Shown here: piece after piece, positions 40,232 through 49,299 of the stretch | Layout: every line of letters starts with the position of its first letter | Numbering within the stretch: the first letter of the stretch is position 1 | Source of the DNA: Nordella sp. HKS 07 | GTDB lineage: Bacteria > Pseudomonadota > Alphaproteobacteria > Rhizobiales > Aestuariivirgaceae | DNA: 64,000 nucleotides | NCBI RefSeq assembly: GCF_011046735.1 | Contig: NZ_CP049258.1 | Location: forward strand, 3,614,001-3,678,000 | Direction: 5' to 3' | Made by a program: the position numbers and the translations under genes | Notes under the pieces: model-generated | What the model was told of the DNA's origin: nothing | Database searches by the model: none | What the model saw: only the letters and a program-made list of their open reading frames with translations

Positions 40232-40780
40232 ATGGCGGATATTCCTGACGATTTTGGCGAGCGGCTGATCGCATTCCTGCCGAATCTGCGCCGTTTCGCG
40301 ATCTCGCTCTGTCGCGCGCCTGATACAGCCGATGATCTCGTGCAACTGGCCTGCGAGCGCGCCATTGCCAACGCGTCCTCCTTCGAGCCCGGCACCCGCT
40401 TCGATGCCTGGATGTTCCGCATCTTGCGCAATCTGTGGATCGACCAGTTGCGCCGCGACCGGACCGCCGGTCCCAAGGACGATATCGGCCTCTATGAGGG
40501 CAGCCTGGCCGGCGATGCCGGCACCACGCCGGAGCACCGGTTGCTTCTCGGCGAAGTCTGGACGGCGATCGGCAGATTGCCCGAAGAGCAGCGCGAGGTT
40601 CTCCTGCTCGTCTGCGTCGAGGAATTGTCCTATCGCGAGGCGGCCGGGATTCTCGGCATTCCGATCGGCACGGTGATGAGCCGGCTGGCCCGCGCGCGGG
40701 CGAATATTGCCACGGCGACCGGAATAAATGTGCCCGCGGGCCGTTCATCGGCTCAGGACAAGGTTAAGATCGATGACTGA
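40232..40780 (+). CDS. ECF-family RNA polymerase sigma factor
   Basis: A 182-aa sigma factor distinct from EcfG. Region 2: LIAFLPNLRRFAISLCRAPDTADDLVQLACERAI, then RFDAWMFRILRNLWIDQLRR. Region 4: LPEEQREVLLLVCVEELSYREAAGILGIPIGTVMSRLARARANI. It overlaps the anti-sigma gene by 8 bp. Likely targets are the two GGAAT-N16-CGTT promoters at 38215 and 40176. No matching promoter is seen for its own operon. Confidence 0.92.
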   Translation: MADIPDDFGERLIAFLPNLRRFAISLCRAPDTADDLVQLACERAIANASSFEPGTRFDAWMFRILRNLWIDQLRRDRTAGPKDDIGLYEGSLAGDAGTTPEHRLLLGEVWTAIGRLPEEQREVLLLVCVEELSYREAAGILGIPIGTVMSRLARARANIATATGINVPAGRSSAQDKVKIDD

Positions 40781-41543
40781 CGACTTCACGGACGAGGAAC
40801 TGATGGCCTATGCCGATGGCGAATTGGCTCCGGACCGGGCATCCAGCCTGGCGGCAGCCTTGCCGGCGCGGCCGGATCTCGCCGAGCGTGTCGCCCTCTT
40901 TGCCGGAACACGCTCCGTCGCCGCGGAAAGCGTCAGGTCGCGTCTGAGCGAGCCCGTACCCGCACAGCTCAAGGCTTCGGTCGAGGAGATGATCAGAAGG
41001 GCATCCGAGAAGCCGGCTTCGGCGACCGTGACGTCCTTGCGCCCGCGCCAGGCCGCGCCGCGCTCGTCGCCTTTCGCCAATTGGGCCATGCCGATCGCCG
41101 CCTCGTTCCTGGCTCTTGCCACCGGCGTGCTCGGTTACTGGCTGGCATCGGGGGGTGCTCCGTCGCCGGCCTATTACCAGATAGCCGGTTCGGCCGATCC
41201 GGAACTGTCCCGGATCCTCTCGAAGCTTCCCTCGGGCGAGACGGCGAAGCTCGAGGCCTCGGGGGCCGAGGTCGCCATGGTCGCTTCCTTCCATAGGGGT
41301 GATCAGGCGCTCTGCCGCGAATTCACCATCGCCCATGCCGAGATCGGCGATCAACTGTCGGTCGCCTGCCGCAGCGCCGGACAATGGACGATCGATCTGG
41401 CGCTGCGCACCGGCGGCGGAAGCACCGATGCGTACAAGCCGGCCTCGTCGGCGGAAACGGTCGATGCTTTCCTGAATGCGTTGGGGGCGGGGCCGGCGAT
41501 TGTGGGTGAGGCGGAAACGGACGCCTTGGACAAAACCCAATAG
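40773..41543 (+). CDS. Membrane-anchored anti-sigma factor
   Basis: A 256-aa protein starting MTDDFTDEELMAYADGELAPDRA, a typical anti-sigma N-terminus (ELxAYADGEL). One TM helix (MPIAASFLALATGVLGYWLASGG, about residues 106-128) separates a cytoplasmic sigma-binding part from a C-terminal extracytoplasmic domain of about 125 residues with two cysteines (LCREFTI, VACRSAG). It would hold the ECF factor until an envelope signal arrives. Its start lies 8 bp inside the sigma gene. Confidence 0.9.
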   Translation: MTDDFTDEELMAYADGELAPDRASSLAAALPARPDLAERVALFAGTRSVAAESVRSRLSEPVPAQLKASVEEMIRRASEKPASATVTSLRPRQAAPRSSPFANWAMPIAASFLALATGVLGYWLASGGAPSPAYYQIAGSADPELSRILSKLPSGETAKLEASGAEVAMVASFHRGDQALCREFTIAHAEIGDQLSVACRSAGQWTIDLALRTGGGSTDAYKPASSAETVDAFLNALGAGPAIVGEAETDALDKTQ

Positions 41544-41580
41544 ATCACAGTGAGTTTGGATTGGGGCAATCCAAACTCAT
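41543..41580. repeat. Dispersed palindromic repeat B, copy 2 (truncated)
   Basis: GATCACaGTGAGTTTGGATTG then CAATCCAAACTCAT; the distal CGTGATC arm is missing. It begins at the anti-sigma stop codon. Confidence 0.8.
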
Positions 41581-41601
41581 TTTTCGCATCCGGCGCTATG
41601 A

Positions 41602-41931
41602 TCACGCGATACCTATCGACCAGAACGCCGGCGAGAAGAGCGCCAGACTCACGCTGTTGAGGGTCGCTGCCAGCCAATGGCCCCGGGGCACGGGTCGTTC
41701 CTGCGCCAATTGCAGAACCAGCGCCGCGGCAAACAGGGCGCCCAGAACCCAGGCCATCACGGCGAGATCCGAGCCCAGATTGAGGCTCAGGCAATCAGCC
41801 GCGATCTCGCCGATTGTCATCGCCGCGAGTCTGGTCAGCCGCAGGTCGTTCAGCAGCGTGGAGACGAGCAGCCGCAGCTGCGGCATGGCGGTCGGACAGA
41901 CGAGAGCGAGGGAAAGAAGGGCGAGCTTCAT
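41602..41931 (-). CDS. Small membrane protein (109 aa), unknown
   Basis: A 109-aa protein with an N-terminal hydrophobic segment (LALLSLALVCPTAM), a central TM helix (LAVMAWVLGALFAAALVLQLA) and a C-terminal one (SVSLALFSPAFWSIGIA). AGAGG lies 6 nt before the ATG. It is divergent from the two-component operon. No family recognised. Confidence 0.6.
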   Translation of the reverse strand: MKLALLSLALVCPTAMPQLRLLVSTLLNDLRLTRLAAMTIGEIAADCLSLNLGSDLAVMAWVLGALFAAALVLQLAQERPVPRGHWLAATLNSVSLALFSPAFWSIGIA

Positions 41932-42142
41932 GAAAACCTCTTTGCAGACCGCGGAAGACGCGGCTTGATTCCCGGTGAATCGTGGAGCGGGAGATTTGTC
42001 GAGCGGTGAAGAGCCGTGAGAAGACAGTCCGCGTCCGGCGGAATCAAGGAACGATCCTTACAAAATTTTATGTAGGGCGGCGCCCGCGCCCGCTCCTATA
42101 GTCCATCGCGGCACGAGAGCATTCGAATAGCGATGGTGCGCA

Positions 42143-42820
42143 ATGAAGCTTCTTCTCATCGAAGATGATCAGCATACGGCCGACTTCATCTGTCGAGGTT
42201 TGCGCGAACATGGCTATGAGACTGAACATGCCAGCAATGGCCGTGACGGGCTGCTTCTCGCGGCAAGCCGGAAATATGACGCGCTGGTGATCGACCGCAT
42301 GCTGCCGGGCATGGACGGCCTCAGCATCGTGAAGATGCTTCATGGTGCCGGCGCGCATCCGCCGGTCTTGTTCCTGACTACCATGGACGGCATCGATGAC
42401 CGGGTCGCGGGGCTCGAAGCGGGCGGCGATGATTATCTGGTCAAGCCCTTCGCTTTTGCCGAGTTTCTGGCGCGCCTCGGTGCCATCTTGCGGCGCCCGC
42501 CGATAGCGCAGGAGAAGACAGTCCTGTCCTTCAGCGATCTGGAGATGCGGCTCCTTCCGCGCGAGGTCTATCGCGCCGGCCGGCGGATCGAGCTGCAGCC
42601 ATTGGAGTTCAAGATTCTCGAGTTTCTCCTGCGCAGCGACGGTCGCGTCGTCACTCGGACGATGCTTCTGGAGAAGGTCTGGGGCTTTCACTTCGATCCG
42701 CAGACCAGTGTGGTGGAAACGCATATGAGCCGTTTGCGCGCCAAAGTGGACCGCGATTTCGGCTCGCCATTGATCCGCACCCTGCGCGGGGTCGGCTACT
42801 GTCTCAGGGCCGATGCTTAG
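42143..42820 (+). CDS. OmpR-family response regulator
   Basis: A 225-aa regulator. The receiver domain has the acidic pair EDD (8-10 region), phosphoacceptor D51 (LVIDRMLPGMDG) and Lys in LVKPFAF. The C-terminal winged helix (VYRAGRRIELQPLEFKILEFLLRSDGRVVTRTMLLEKVWGFHFDPQTSVVETHMSRLRAKV) is QseB/TctD-like. It overlaps the kinase gene by 8 bp. The regulated genes are not evident; the small membrane protein divergent from it is one candidate. Confidence 0.93.
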   Translation: MKLLLIEDDQHTADFICRGLREHGYETEHASNGRDGLLLAASRKYDALVIDRMLPGMDGLSIVKMLHGAGAHPPVLFLTTMDGIDDRVAGLEAGGDDYLVKPFAFAEFLARLGAILRRPPIAQEKTVLSFSDLEMRLLPREVYRAGRRIELQPLEFKILEFLLRSDGRVVTRTMLLEKVWGFHFDPQTSVVETHMSRLRAKVDRDFGSPLIRTLRGVGYCLRADA

Positions 42821-44189
42821 GCTGCTGCGCACCGCGAGTTTCCGCCTTGCCGCGGCCTATGCGGTGGTTACGCTGACGGCTTTCCTCATACTCTATCTCG
42901 TGACCGGCTGGATCTCGGGCCGCGCGCTGGATCGCCAGATTCGCGCTGGTGTCGAGGCCGAGTATATCGATCTCGTGAACGAATACGATGATTCCGGTCC
43001 GGCCGATCTCCTGAAGGAACTGACGGCGCGCTCGAACGTCAAGGGCGCATGGGCCTTCCTCTATTATTACGCAGACCAGGATGGAAGAAAACTTGCCGGC
43101 AACATCGACAGCGTCAAGCCCTATGAGGGCTGGCGAGTCGAGCCTCTCGACACGAGCAAGGCCGGGCAGACCACGGCGCGTGACGACGAACACGAGATGG
43201 TCGCCTTCGGCAAGCGTCTTCCCAATGGCTCCTTTCTGCTCGTAGGCGATGACGGCTATGGCGCGATCGCCACGCAAAGGGCCATCAACGAGGCCTTTGC
43301 CTGGGCCTCGATCCTGGCCCTGGCATTGTCGATCCTGGCCGGCATCATCATCAGCCAGCGCTTCCTCAGGAGCATCGACCGCATCAATGCAACCAGCAAC
43401 GCGATCATGCAGGGTCAGCTCAAGGAGCGCATACCGGTCTACGACACTTCCGACGAGATCGACAAGCTCGCCGCAAATCTCAACCAGATGCTCGACAGCA
43501 ACCAGGCGCTGCTCGAGCTCCTCAAACAGGTGTCGACCAATATCGCGCATGACCTGCGCACTCCGATGGCGCGGTTGCGGCAGCATCTGGAGGAAAGCAC
43601 TCTGTCCAAGCTTTCGGCTGACGCCTATCGCGTCGTGATCGAGGAGGCGATCGCTGAGATCGATTCAATCCTGACGACCTTTTCGGCGTTGTTGCGCATC
43701 GCTCAGATCGAATCCGGCAGCCGCAAGTCGGCCTTCAAGCCGGTCTATCTTTCTGCCGTCGCCGAGAGGCTTGCCGAGTCCTATCGTGCCGTCGCCGAGG
43801 ATGATGGCAAGACCCTCGACAGCAGGGTCGTCCCGGGTGTCGTCTTCACGGGCGATGAGGAACTCCTGACCCAGATGCTGGCCAATCTGGTGGAGAACGC
43901 TATCAAGCATACGCCGACAGGCTCGACCATAAGCCTGGAACTCGGCAATGGGACGGAGCGGAAAACCGCGGTGGTGTCCGATGACGGGCCTGGCATCCCC
44001 GATGACGAGCGCGCCCACGTCTTCGAGCAATTCTACCGGCTCGACCGCAGCCGGACCACGCAGGGGCATGGGCTAGGCTTGTCGCTTGTCGCCGCCGTGG
44101 CCCAGCTTCACGACATCAATGTGAGCCTCGAGGACAATCGGCCGGGTCTGCGTGCGGTGGTCGATTTCGGCGCCACCACGCCGCAATGA
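42813..44189 (+). CDS. Sensor histidine kinase of the OmpR-type system
   Basis: A 458-aa inner-membrane kinase. TM1 (FRLAAAYAVVTLTAFLILYLVTG) and TM2 (AFAWASILALALSILAGIIISQ) bracket a periplasmic sensor of about 125 residues. HAMP, HisKA (VSTNIAHDLRTPMARLRQHLE) and HATPase (LVENAIKHTP, DDGPGIP, GHGLGLSLV) follow. The periplasmic domain has no motif I can link to a signal. Confidence 0.92.
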   Translation: MLRLLRTASFRLAAAYAVVTLTAFLILYLVTGWISGRALDRQIRAGVEAEYIDLVNEYDDSGPADLLKELTARSNVKGAWAFLYYYADQDGRKLAGNIDSVKPYEGWRVEPLDTSKAGQTTARDDEHEMVAFGKRLPNGSFLLVGDDGYGAIATQRAINEAFAWASILALALSILAGIIISQRFLRSIDRINATSNAIMQGQLKERIPVYDTSDEIDKLAANLNQMLDSNQALLELLKQVSTNIAHDLRTPMARLRQHLEESTLSKLSADAYRVVIEEAIAEIDSILTTFSALLRIAQIESGSRKSAFKPVYLSAVAERLAESYRAVAEDDGKTLDSRVVPGVVFTGDEELLTQMLANLVENAIKHTPTGSTISLELGNGTERKTAVVSDDGPGIPDDERAHVFEQFYRLDRSRTTQGHGLGLSLVAAVAQLHDINVSLEDNRPGLRAVVDFGATTPQ

Positions 44190-44233
44190 TCCGGCAGCTT
44201 AAATCCTGAATGAGCGGTGCTTAAAAATGAGGC

Positions 44234-44261
44234 TTGACAGTTCCTCACGAATCCATAGTAA
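44234..44261 (+). promoter_or_regulatory. Sigma-70-type promoter of the ssu operon
   Basis: TTGACA (44234-44239), 16 nt, TAGTAA (44256-44261). The -35 is perfect; the -10 overlaps a large palindrome. Confidence 0.6.
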
Positions 44262-44289
44262 TTCGATCAATTAGATCGAGATACTATGG
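44253..44289. promoter_or_regulatory. Nested palindrome over the ssu -10 region
   Basis: CCATAGTA and TACTATGG are exact 8-bp arms; inside, CGATC and GATCG pair around AATTA. The 37-bp element covers the -10 and ends at the ssuE ribosome site, as expected for a repressor operator or RNA hairpin. Confidence 0.55.
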
Positions 44290-44299
44290 AAGCAATGTG

Positions 44300-44863
44300 A
44301 TGTCGCCCAATATCATCGGAATTTCCGGCAATACGGCCAGGCCATCGCGCACCAGGTTTTTGGTCGAAGTCATCACCGCGGAAGCCGCCCGCGTGACCGA
44401 GGGACGCAGCGCCGTCTTCGATCTGGCCGAGATCAAGGTCGATCTCGCGAGCGCCCAGTCCTCGCACGAGCTCAAAGGGGCCGCGGCCAGCATCGTCGAT
44501 GCACTGCTGTCGGCCGACGCGCTTGTCGTCGCCTCGCCGGTCTACAAGGCGTCTTACACCGGCATCTTCAAGCATCTCTTCGATCTGATCGATCCCAAGG
44601 CGCTCATCGGCAAGCCCCTCGTTTTGGCGGCGACCGGGGGCAGCGAGCGCCATGCCCTCGTCCTGGAGCATCAGTTTCAGCCGCTCTTTTCCTTCTTCGG
44701 CGCGGCGATCGTTCCGACATCGATCTACGCGACGGAGAACGATCTCTCGGCTGCGACGGGCTTGTCGCCGGCGCTCAGGCAGCGTGTCGACCGCGCCGGC
44801 CTGCAACTCAGGCAGCTCATCGCCGAGCGCCGCCGGACACCCGCCTTTCTTGAAGTCGCCTGA
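44300..44863 (+). CDS. ssuE: NADPH-dependent FMN reductase (SsuE)
   Basis: A 187-aa flavodoxin-fold reductase: IIGISGNTARPSRTRFLVEVI (phosphate-binding loop), ADALVVASPVYKASYTGIFKHLFDLIDPKALIGKPLVLAATGGSERHALVLEHQFQPLFSFFGA is highly typical of SsuE/MsuE. It makes FMNH2 for SsuD. It is the first gene of the ssuEADCB cluster; GGAAG lies 7 nt before the ATG at 44300. Confidence 0.95.
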   Translation: MSPNIIGISGNTARPSRTRFLVEVITAEAARVTEGRSAVFDLAEIKVDLASAQSSHELKGAAASIVDALLSADALVVASPVYKASYTGIFKHLFDLIDPKALIGKPLVLAATGGSERHALVLEHQFQPLFSFFGAAIVPTSIYATENDLSAATGLSPALRQRVDRAGLQLRQLIAERRRTPAFLEVA

Positions 44864-44887
44864 CCCTTCATCACCCAGGAGCAGTCC

Positions 44888-45844
44888 ATGATCACTCGCC
44901 GTCAGTTCACGCATTTCGCCACGGCCGCACTCGCAGGTCTCGCCGCCGGCCTCGCGCCCCTCAACGCTGCGCCGCTACGCGAATTCCGCATCGGGTATCA
45001 GAAGTCCGGCATTCTGGTGGTCACCCGCCAGCAGAAGCTCATCGAGAAGAAACTCGAGGCGCAGGGTATTGCGGTCAAATGGGTGGAGTTCGCGGCCGGT
45101 CCGCCTTTGCTCGAGGCGCTCAATGCCGGAGCCATCGACTTCGGCTATACCGGCGACTCGCCGCCGATCTTCGCCCAGGCGGCCAGCGCCAATCTCGTTT
45201 ATGTCGCGACCTTGCCGTCGACAGGCTCGGGCTCGGCCATCATCGTGCCGAAGGATTCCAAAATCCAGTCGCTCGCCGATCTGAAAGGCAGGACGGTCGG
45301 TTTCACCAAGGGATCGAGCGCGCATTTTCTGACGATCCAGGCTCTGAAGAAGGGTGGACTGGTCTATGGCAACATCACGCCTGCCTATCTCTCGCCTGCC
45401 GATGCGGGTGCCGCCTTCGCCAAGGGCGCGATCGATGCCTGGACAATCTGGGATCCCTATCTCGCAATCGCCGAGAAAACCCAGAATGCGCGAATCCTGG
45501 TGCCGGGCGAGGAGATCGGCCCGACCAACAGTTTCCTCTTCGCCAACAAGGATTTTGCCGCGGCCAATCCTCTCATCGTCAAGGAGGTGGTGGGTGAAAT
45601 CGCCGTCGCGGTGAACTGGTCCGAAACCAATCGCGACAAGGTGGCTGCCGCAATTTCCGCCGTCACCGGCGTGCCGCTCGACATACAGAAGATTGCCGTC
45701 GCGCGCACAAGTTACGCGCTGAGCCCGGTGACGGAATCGCAAATCGCCTCGCAGCAGCGCATCGCCGACACGTTCTATGAGCTGAAGCTCATCCCGAAAC
45801 CGATCGTCGTACGTGATGTCGTCTGGACCGCGCCGCAATCTTAA
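44888..45844 (+). CDS. ssuA: Aliphatic sulfonate-binding periplasmic protein (SsuA)
   Basis: A 318-aa binding protein with a twin-arginine leader (MITRRQFTHFATAALAGLAAGLAPLNAA). The mature part begins REFRIGYQKSGILVVTRQQ and contains GAIDFGYTGDSPPIFAQAA and GRTVGFTKGSSAHFLTIQAL, the SsuA/TauA pattern. It delivers sulfonates to SsuBC. AGGAG precedes the ATG. A type A palindromic repeat separates it from ssuD. Confidence 0.94.
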   Translation: MITRRQFTHFATAALAGLAAGLAPLNAAPLREFRIGYQKSGILVVTRQQKLIEKKLEAQGIAVKWVEFAAGPPLLEALNAGAIDFGYTGDSPPIFAQAASANLVYVATLPSTGSGSAIIVPKDSKIQSLADLKGRTVGFTKGSSAHFLTIQALKKGGLVYGNITPAYLSPADAGAAFAKGAIDAWTIWDPYLAIAEKTQNARILVPGEEIGPTNSFLFANKDFAAANPLIVKEVVGEIAVAVNWSETNRDKVAAAISAVTGVPLDIQKIAVARTSYALSPVTESQIASQQRIADTFYELKLIPKPIVVRDVVWTAPQS

Positions 45845-45849
45845 AGCTA

Positions 45850-45952
45850 CAGCATCGGACCGAAAAGTGCGAAGCGGTTTTCGGATAATCCGATGCGCAA
45901 ATCAAAGAGTTAACGCGCCGGACCGATTCCATGTGAGCGTCCGGCACTCTAG
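45850..45952. repeat. Dispersed palindromic repeat A, copy 2
   Basis: Near-identical over ~100 bp to 32659-32762 (CATCGGACCGAAAAGTGCGA core; TCCGATG; GCGCCGGACCGATT; GCGTCCGGC). It is inserted between ssuA and ssuD within the operon, so it may modulate transcript levels of the enzyme genes. Confidence 0.85.
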
Positions 45953-45966
45953 TGGAGAAGAGACCG

Positions 45967-47109
45967 ATGCCGCTCAATTTCTTCTGGTTCATCCCGACGC
46001 ATGGCGACGGTGTGTATCTCGGTTCCGAGACGCAGCAGCGGCCGCCCGACTTCAGATATTTTCGTGAGATCGCTCAGGCCGTGGACCGTCTCGGATTTCC
46101 CGGTGTGCTTCTGCCGACGGGCCAATCCTGCGAGGACAGCTGGATAACCGCGGCGGGCCTCGCCGCGCATACCGAACGTCTCGACTTCCTCGTGGCGCTG
46201 AGGCCCGGCGTCGTGTCACCCAGCTTTGCCGCGCGGCAGACCGCAGCGCTCGACCGCCTCTCCAATGGCAGACTCCTCCTCAATGTTGTCGTGGGCGGAA
46301 ATCCGGTCGAGCTTGCCGGCGACGGCGTTTTTCTTCCGCATGACCAGCGTTATGAGCAGGCCGGCGAATTTCTCACCATCTGGCGCCGGCTGCTCGCCGG
46401 CGAGACGGTGGATTTCGCGGGACGGTATTACCGTGTCGAGAAGAGCCGCCTCGACTTCCCGCCCGTTCAGGCGCCGCATCCGCCGCTCTATTTCGGCGGA
46501 TCGTCGGAAGCGGGGCAGGATCTCGCGGCCGAGCAGGTCGATCTCTATCTGACCTGGGGCGAACCGCCGGCTCTCGTAGCCGAGAAGCTCGCCGCCGCGC
46601 GCCGCAAGGCGCAAGCGCGTGGGCGGCAGCTGCGCTTCGGCATCAGGTTGCATTTCATCGTGCGCGAGACGGAGGACGAGGCCTGGGCCGCCGCCGATCG
46701 CTTGATCAGCCGCGTCTCCGACCGGCAGATCGAGGCGGCGCAGCAGCGCTTCACCAAGGAGATGGATTCGGTCGGCCAGCGCCGCATGGCGGCACTTCAT
46801 GGCGGCAGCCGCGACCGGCTCGTCGTGGCGCCCAATCTCTGGGCCGGTGTCGGTCTGGTTCGCGGCGGCGCCGGCACCGCACTCGTCGGCACGCCGGAAC
46901 AGGTCGCGGCCCGGCTCGCCGAATATCAGGCGCTCGGCATCGATACGGTCATCGGCTCGGGCTATCCGCATCTCGAGGAAGCCTATCGCGTCGCTGAGCT
47001 TCTCTTCCCCGTGCTGGGGCTCGGTCGGGATCGAAAAGGCTTGCGCAAAGGTATCGGCAATGAATTCGCCGTCGGGCTTTCCGACCAGCGCCTGGCGGCA
47101 GCCTCGTGA
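45967..47109 (+). CDS. ssuD: FMNH2-dependent alkanesulfonate monooxygenase (SsuD)
   Basis: A 380-aa bacterial luciferase-like enzyme that desulfonates alkanesulfonates to aldehyde and sulfite. Visible: [64 protein letters not shown], and [13 protein letters not shown]. The ATG at 45967 has GGAG 9 nt upstream, just after the repeat element. Its stop overlaps the ssuC GTG. Confidence 0.96.
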   Translation: MPLNFFWFIPTHGDGVYLGSETQQRPPDFRYFREIAQAVDRLGFPGVLLPTGQSCEDSWITAAGLAAHTERLDFLVALRPGVVSPSFAARQTAALDRLSNGRLLLNVVVGGNPVELAGDGVFLPHDQRYEQAGEFLTIWRRLLAGETVDFAGRYYRVEKSRLDFPPVQAPHPPLYFGGSSEAGQDLAAEQVDLYLTWGEPPALVAEKLAAARRKAQARGRQLRFGIRLHFIVRETEDEAWAAADRLISRVSDRQIEAAQQRFTKEMDSVGQRRMAALHGGSRDRLVVAPNLWAGVGLVRGGAGTALVGTPEQVAARLAEYQALGIDTVIGSGYPHLEEAYRVAELLFPVLGLGRDRKGLRKGIGNEFAVGLSDQRLAAAS

Positions 47110-47870
47110 CCCGGCTCCTGCGCTCCGTCGTCGGCTGGGCGGTCCCCCTGACGCTCATATTGCTGTGGGAGCTCGCCGCAAGATCGGGCGCGATACCCGC
47201 CAATGTGCTGCCCGCGCCCTCGGATGTGCTGAGCGCGTTATATAACGTGACCACATCCGGCGAGCTTGCCCGGAATATTCTGGTGAGTTTCTGGCGCGCC
47301 GCCTTGGGTTTCCTCATCGGCGGCAGTATCGGTTTCGCCTTTGGCCTCGCCAATGGTGTGTCGCGCTGGAGCGAGGCGCTCACCGACACGACGCTCCAGA
47401 TGGCCCGCAATATCCCGCATCTGGCGCTGATCCCGCTCGTCATTCTGTGGTTCGGCATCGATGAATCGGCGAAGCTCTTCCTGGTGGCGCTGGGCGTGTT
47501 CTTCCCCATCTACATCAACACGCTGCATGGCATCCGCTCGGTCGATCCGCAGCTCGTCGAAATGGCGCGGTGCTACGGCATGGGGCCGGGGCGGCTCTTC
47601 ACGCAGGTGATCCTGCCCGGCGCCTTGCCGTCCATCTTCGTCGGCTTGCGCTACGCGCTCGGTATCATGTGGCTGACGCTCATCGTCGCCGAGACCATCT
47701 CGGCCTCGTCCGGCATCGGCTACATGGCCATGCAGGCGCGCGAATTCATGATGATCGACGTCGTCGTGCTGTCGATCATCATCTATGCGCTGCTCGGCAA
47801 GCTCGCCGACGGCCTGGCGCGCTTCCTCGAACGGCGCACTCTGTCCTGGAACCCGGTATTTCGGAGATGA
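47106..47870 (+). CDS. ssuC: Sulfonate ABC transporter permease (SsuC)
   Basis: A 254-aa inner-membrane permease with about six TM helices and an EAA-like loop ([37 protein letters not shown]). It begins with GTG at 47106 overlapping the ssuD stop (GTGA) and ends 2 bp before ssuB. Confidence 0.95.
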   Translation: MTRLLRSVVGWAVPLTLILLWELAARSGAIPANVLPAPSDVLSALYNVTTSGELARNILVSFWRAALGFLIGGSIGFAFGLANGVSRWSEALTDTTLQMARNIPHLALIPLVILWFGIDESAKLFLVALGVFFPIYINTLHGIRSVDPQLVEMARCYGMGPGRLFTQVILPGALPSIFVGLRYALGIMWLTLIVAETISASSGIGYMAMQAREFMMIDVVVLSIIIYALLGKLADGLARFLERRTLSWNPVFRR

Positions 47871-47872
47871 CC

Positions 47873-48721
47873 ATGATGTCAACGGAGAGGCTCCTCCATC
47901 TGGAAGGCCTGACGCGGTTCGGCGATGCCGATCACGCCCAATCTCATGCCAAGGTCGAAAAGCGGCCGGGGCGCAATACATCGATCTCCATTCGCGGTCT
48001 CGCCAAGAGTTTCGACGGCAAGACAGTGCTCAAGGGCATCGATCTCGAAATTCCGGCCGGTCAGTTCATCGCCATCGTCGGCAAGAGCGGTTGCGGAAAG
48101 AGCACGTTGCTGCGCCTGCTCCTGGGGCTCGAGACCCCGACGTCGGGCACCATCATCGGAGCGGGTCTGCGCGGCGGCGCGCATGCGCGTTTCATCTTCC
48201 AGGAGCCGCGTCTGCTGCCCTGGGCGACGGTCGAAGGCAATGTTGCCGTAGGGCTCTCGGGCCTGGGTTCGCGGCGCGAGCGCCTGCGGGCGGCGCGCCA
48301 GGCCCTGACTGCTGTCGGCCTCGCCGATCGGGCGGGGGAATGGCCCTATGTGCTGTCGGGCGGCCAACGCCAGCGCGTCTCGCTGGCGCGTGCTCTGGTC
48401 AGCCATCCGCAATTCCTGGCGCTCGACGAGCCCTTGGGGGCGCTTGATGCCTTGACCCGGATGACGATGCAGGCGCTGATCGAGCGTGTCTGGCGCGATC
48501 AGGGCTTCACGGCGGCCTTCGTCACCCATGATGTCGGAGAGGCGGTGGCGCTCGCCGACCGCGTCGTCCTCCTGGATGAGGGCCGCGTCGCGCTCGATCT
48601 GCCTGTTGCCTTGCCGCGTCCGCGCCGGCGTGGCACGCCGGGCTTCGCGGCACTCGAAAAGAAGATTCTCGACAGCCTGTTCGGCGAAAGCGATCTGGCT
48701 GAGTTGAGCAGCGTGGCATAG
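47873..48721 (+). CDS. ssuB: Sulfonate ABC transporter ATP-binding protein (SsuB)
   Basis: A 282-aa ATPase. An N-terminal extension of about 40 residues precedes the domain with Walker A (GKSGCGKST), Q-loop ([10 protein letters not shown]), signature [15 protein letters not shown], Walker B ([11 protein letters not shown]) and H-loop ([14 protein letters not shown]). The ATG at 47873 (6 nt after GGAG) is preferred; ATGs at 47867 and 47876 are in frame. Its stop is the first base of a type B repeat. Confidence 0.94.
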   Translation: MMSTERLLHLEGLTRFGDADHAQSHAKVEKRPGRNTSISIRGLAKSFDGKTVLKGIDLEIPAGQFIAIVGKSGCGKSTLLRLLLGLETPTSGTIIGAGLRGGAHARFIFQEPRLLPWATVEGNVAVGLSGLGSRRERLRAARQALTAVGLADRAGEWPYVLSGGQRQRVSLARALVSHPQFLALDEPLGALDALTRMTMQALIERVWRDQGFTAAFVTHDVGEAVALADRVVLLDEGRVALDLPVALPRPRRRGTPGFAALEKKILDSLFGESDLAELSSVA

Positions 48722-48768
48722 ATCACGATGAGTTTGGATTGAGTCAATCCAAACTCATAAACGTGATC
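48721..48768. repeat. Dispersed palindromic repeat B, copy 3
   Basis: GATCACGATGAGTTTGGATTG and CAATCCAAACTCAT...CGTGATC: full-length copy starting at the ssuB stop codon. Confidence 0.85.
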
Positions 48769-48781
48769 GATTTTCATATGT

Positions 48782-48830
48782 TAGCGCGGGATGCGAGAAA
48801 CCGGTGCCCACTTTTTCGCATCTCGCGCTA
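48782..48830. repeat. Dispersed palindromic repeat C, copy 2 (inverted)
   Basis: TAGCGCGGGATGCGA...CGCATCTCGCGCTA enclosing CCGGTGCCCACTTTTT, the reverse complement of the core at 38097-38149. Here the order is B then C; at 38 kb it is C then B. Confidence 0.82.
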
Positions 48831-48974
48831 GCCTCCGGCTGCAATCTTCTGCAACGAAAGAGACATCATCGGGAAACATCCCGCAGCTAGATTGAGGATG
48901 CCTCGCCGAAGAAGCCAACACCGCCAGGAGTCTTCGGCTTCCGATCATCAGGAGCCAACCGCCTGATGCAGAAG

Positions 48975-49012
48975 TCAGGCGCCCGAGTCCCCTTCGGGCG
49001 CCTGATTGTTAT
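48975..49012 (+). terminator. Strong intrinsic terminator in a gene-free spacer
   Basis: TCAGGCGCCCGA (48975-48986) and TCGGGCGCCTGA (48994-49005) form a perfect 12-bp stem, then TTGTTATT. No coding gene ends here: the nearest plus-strand stop is ssuB, 254 bp upstream and past two repeats. It could end a small RNA starting around 48830-48900 or serve as a distal ssu terminator. Confidence 0.65.
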
Positions 49013-49299
49013 TGTCGGACAAAGCACCGAGCGGATCTCGCTCAATCGTCTTGCTGGTAATGCTTCGGCTTCTACAGAAGCGGGCGGCACTGCACCGCGT
49101 CAGGAGCTTACCTAGACCGTGATGAGATTGGACTGGGTTATGTCCGTCATCTGTGAAGTAGTTTGCGCATTAGTACGCGCCACGGTGGGCGCTTGACATC
49201 GTGGGCCAGATGGCAGGATTGGGAAATATCAAGTTGAGGAGTTGCGTTCGGACTTCAACTCCTGAGTCTGACCGATATAACTCGGATAGGATCAAGCGA

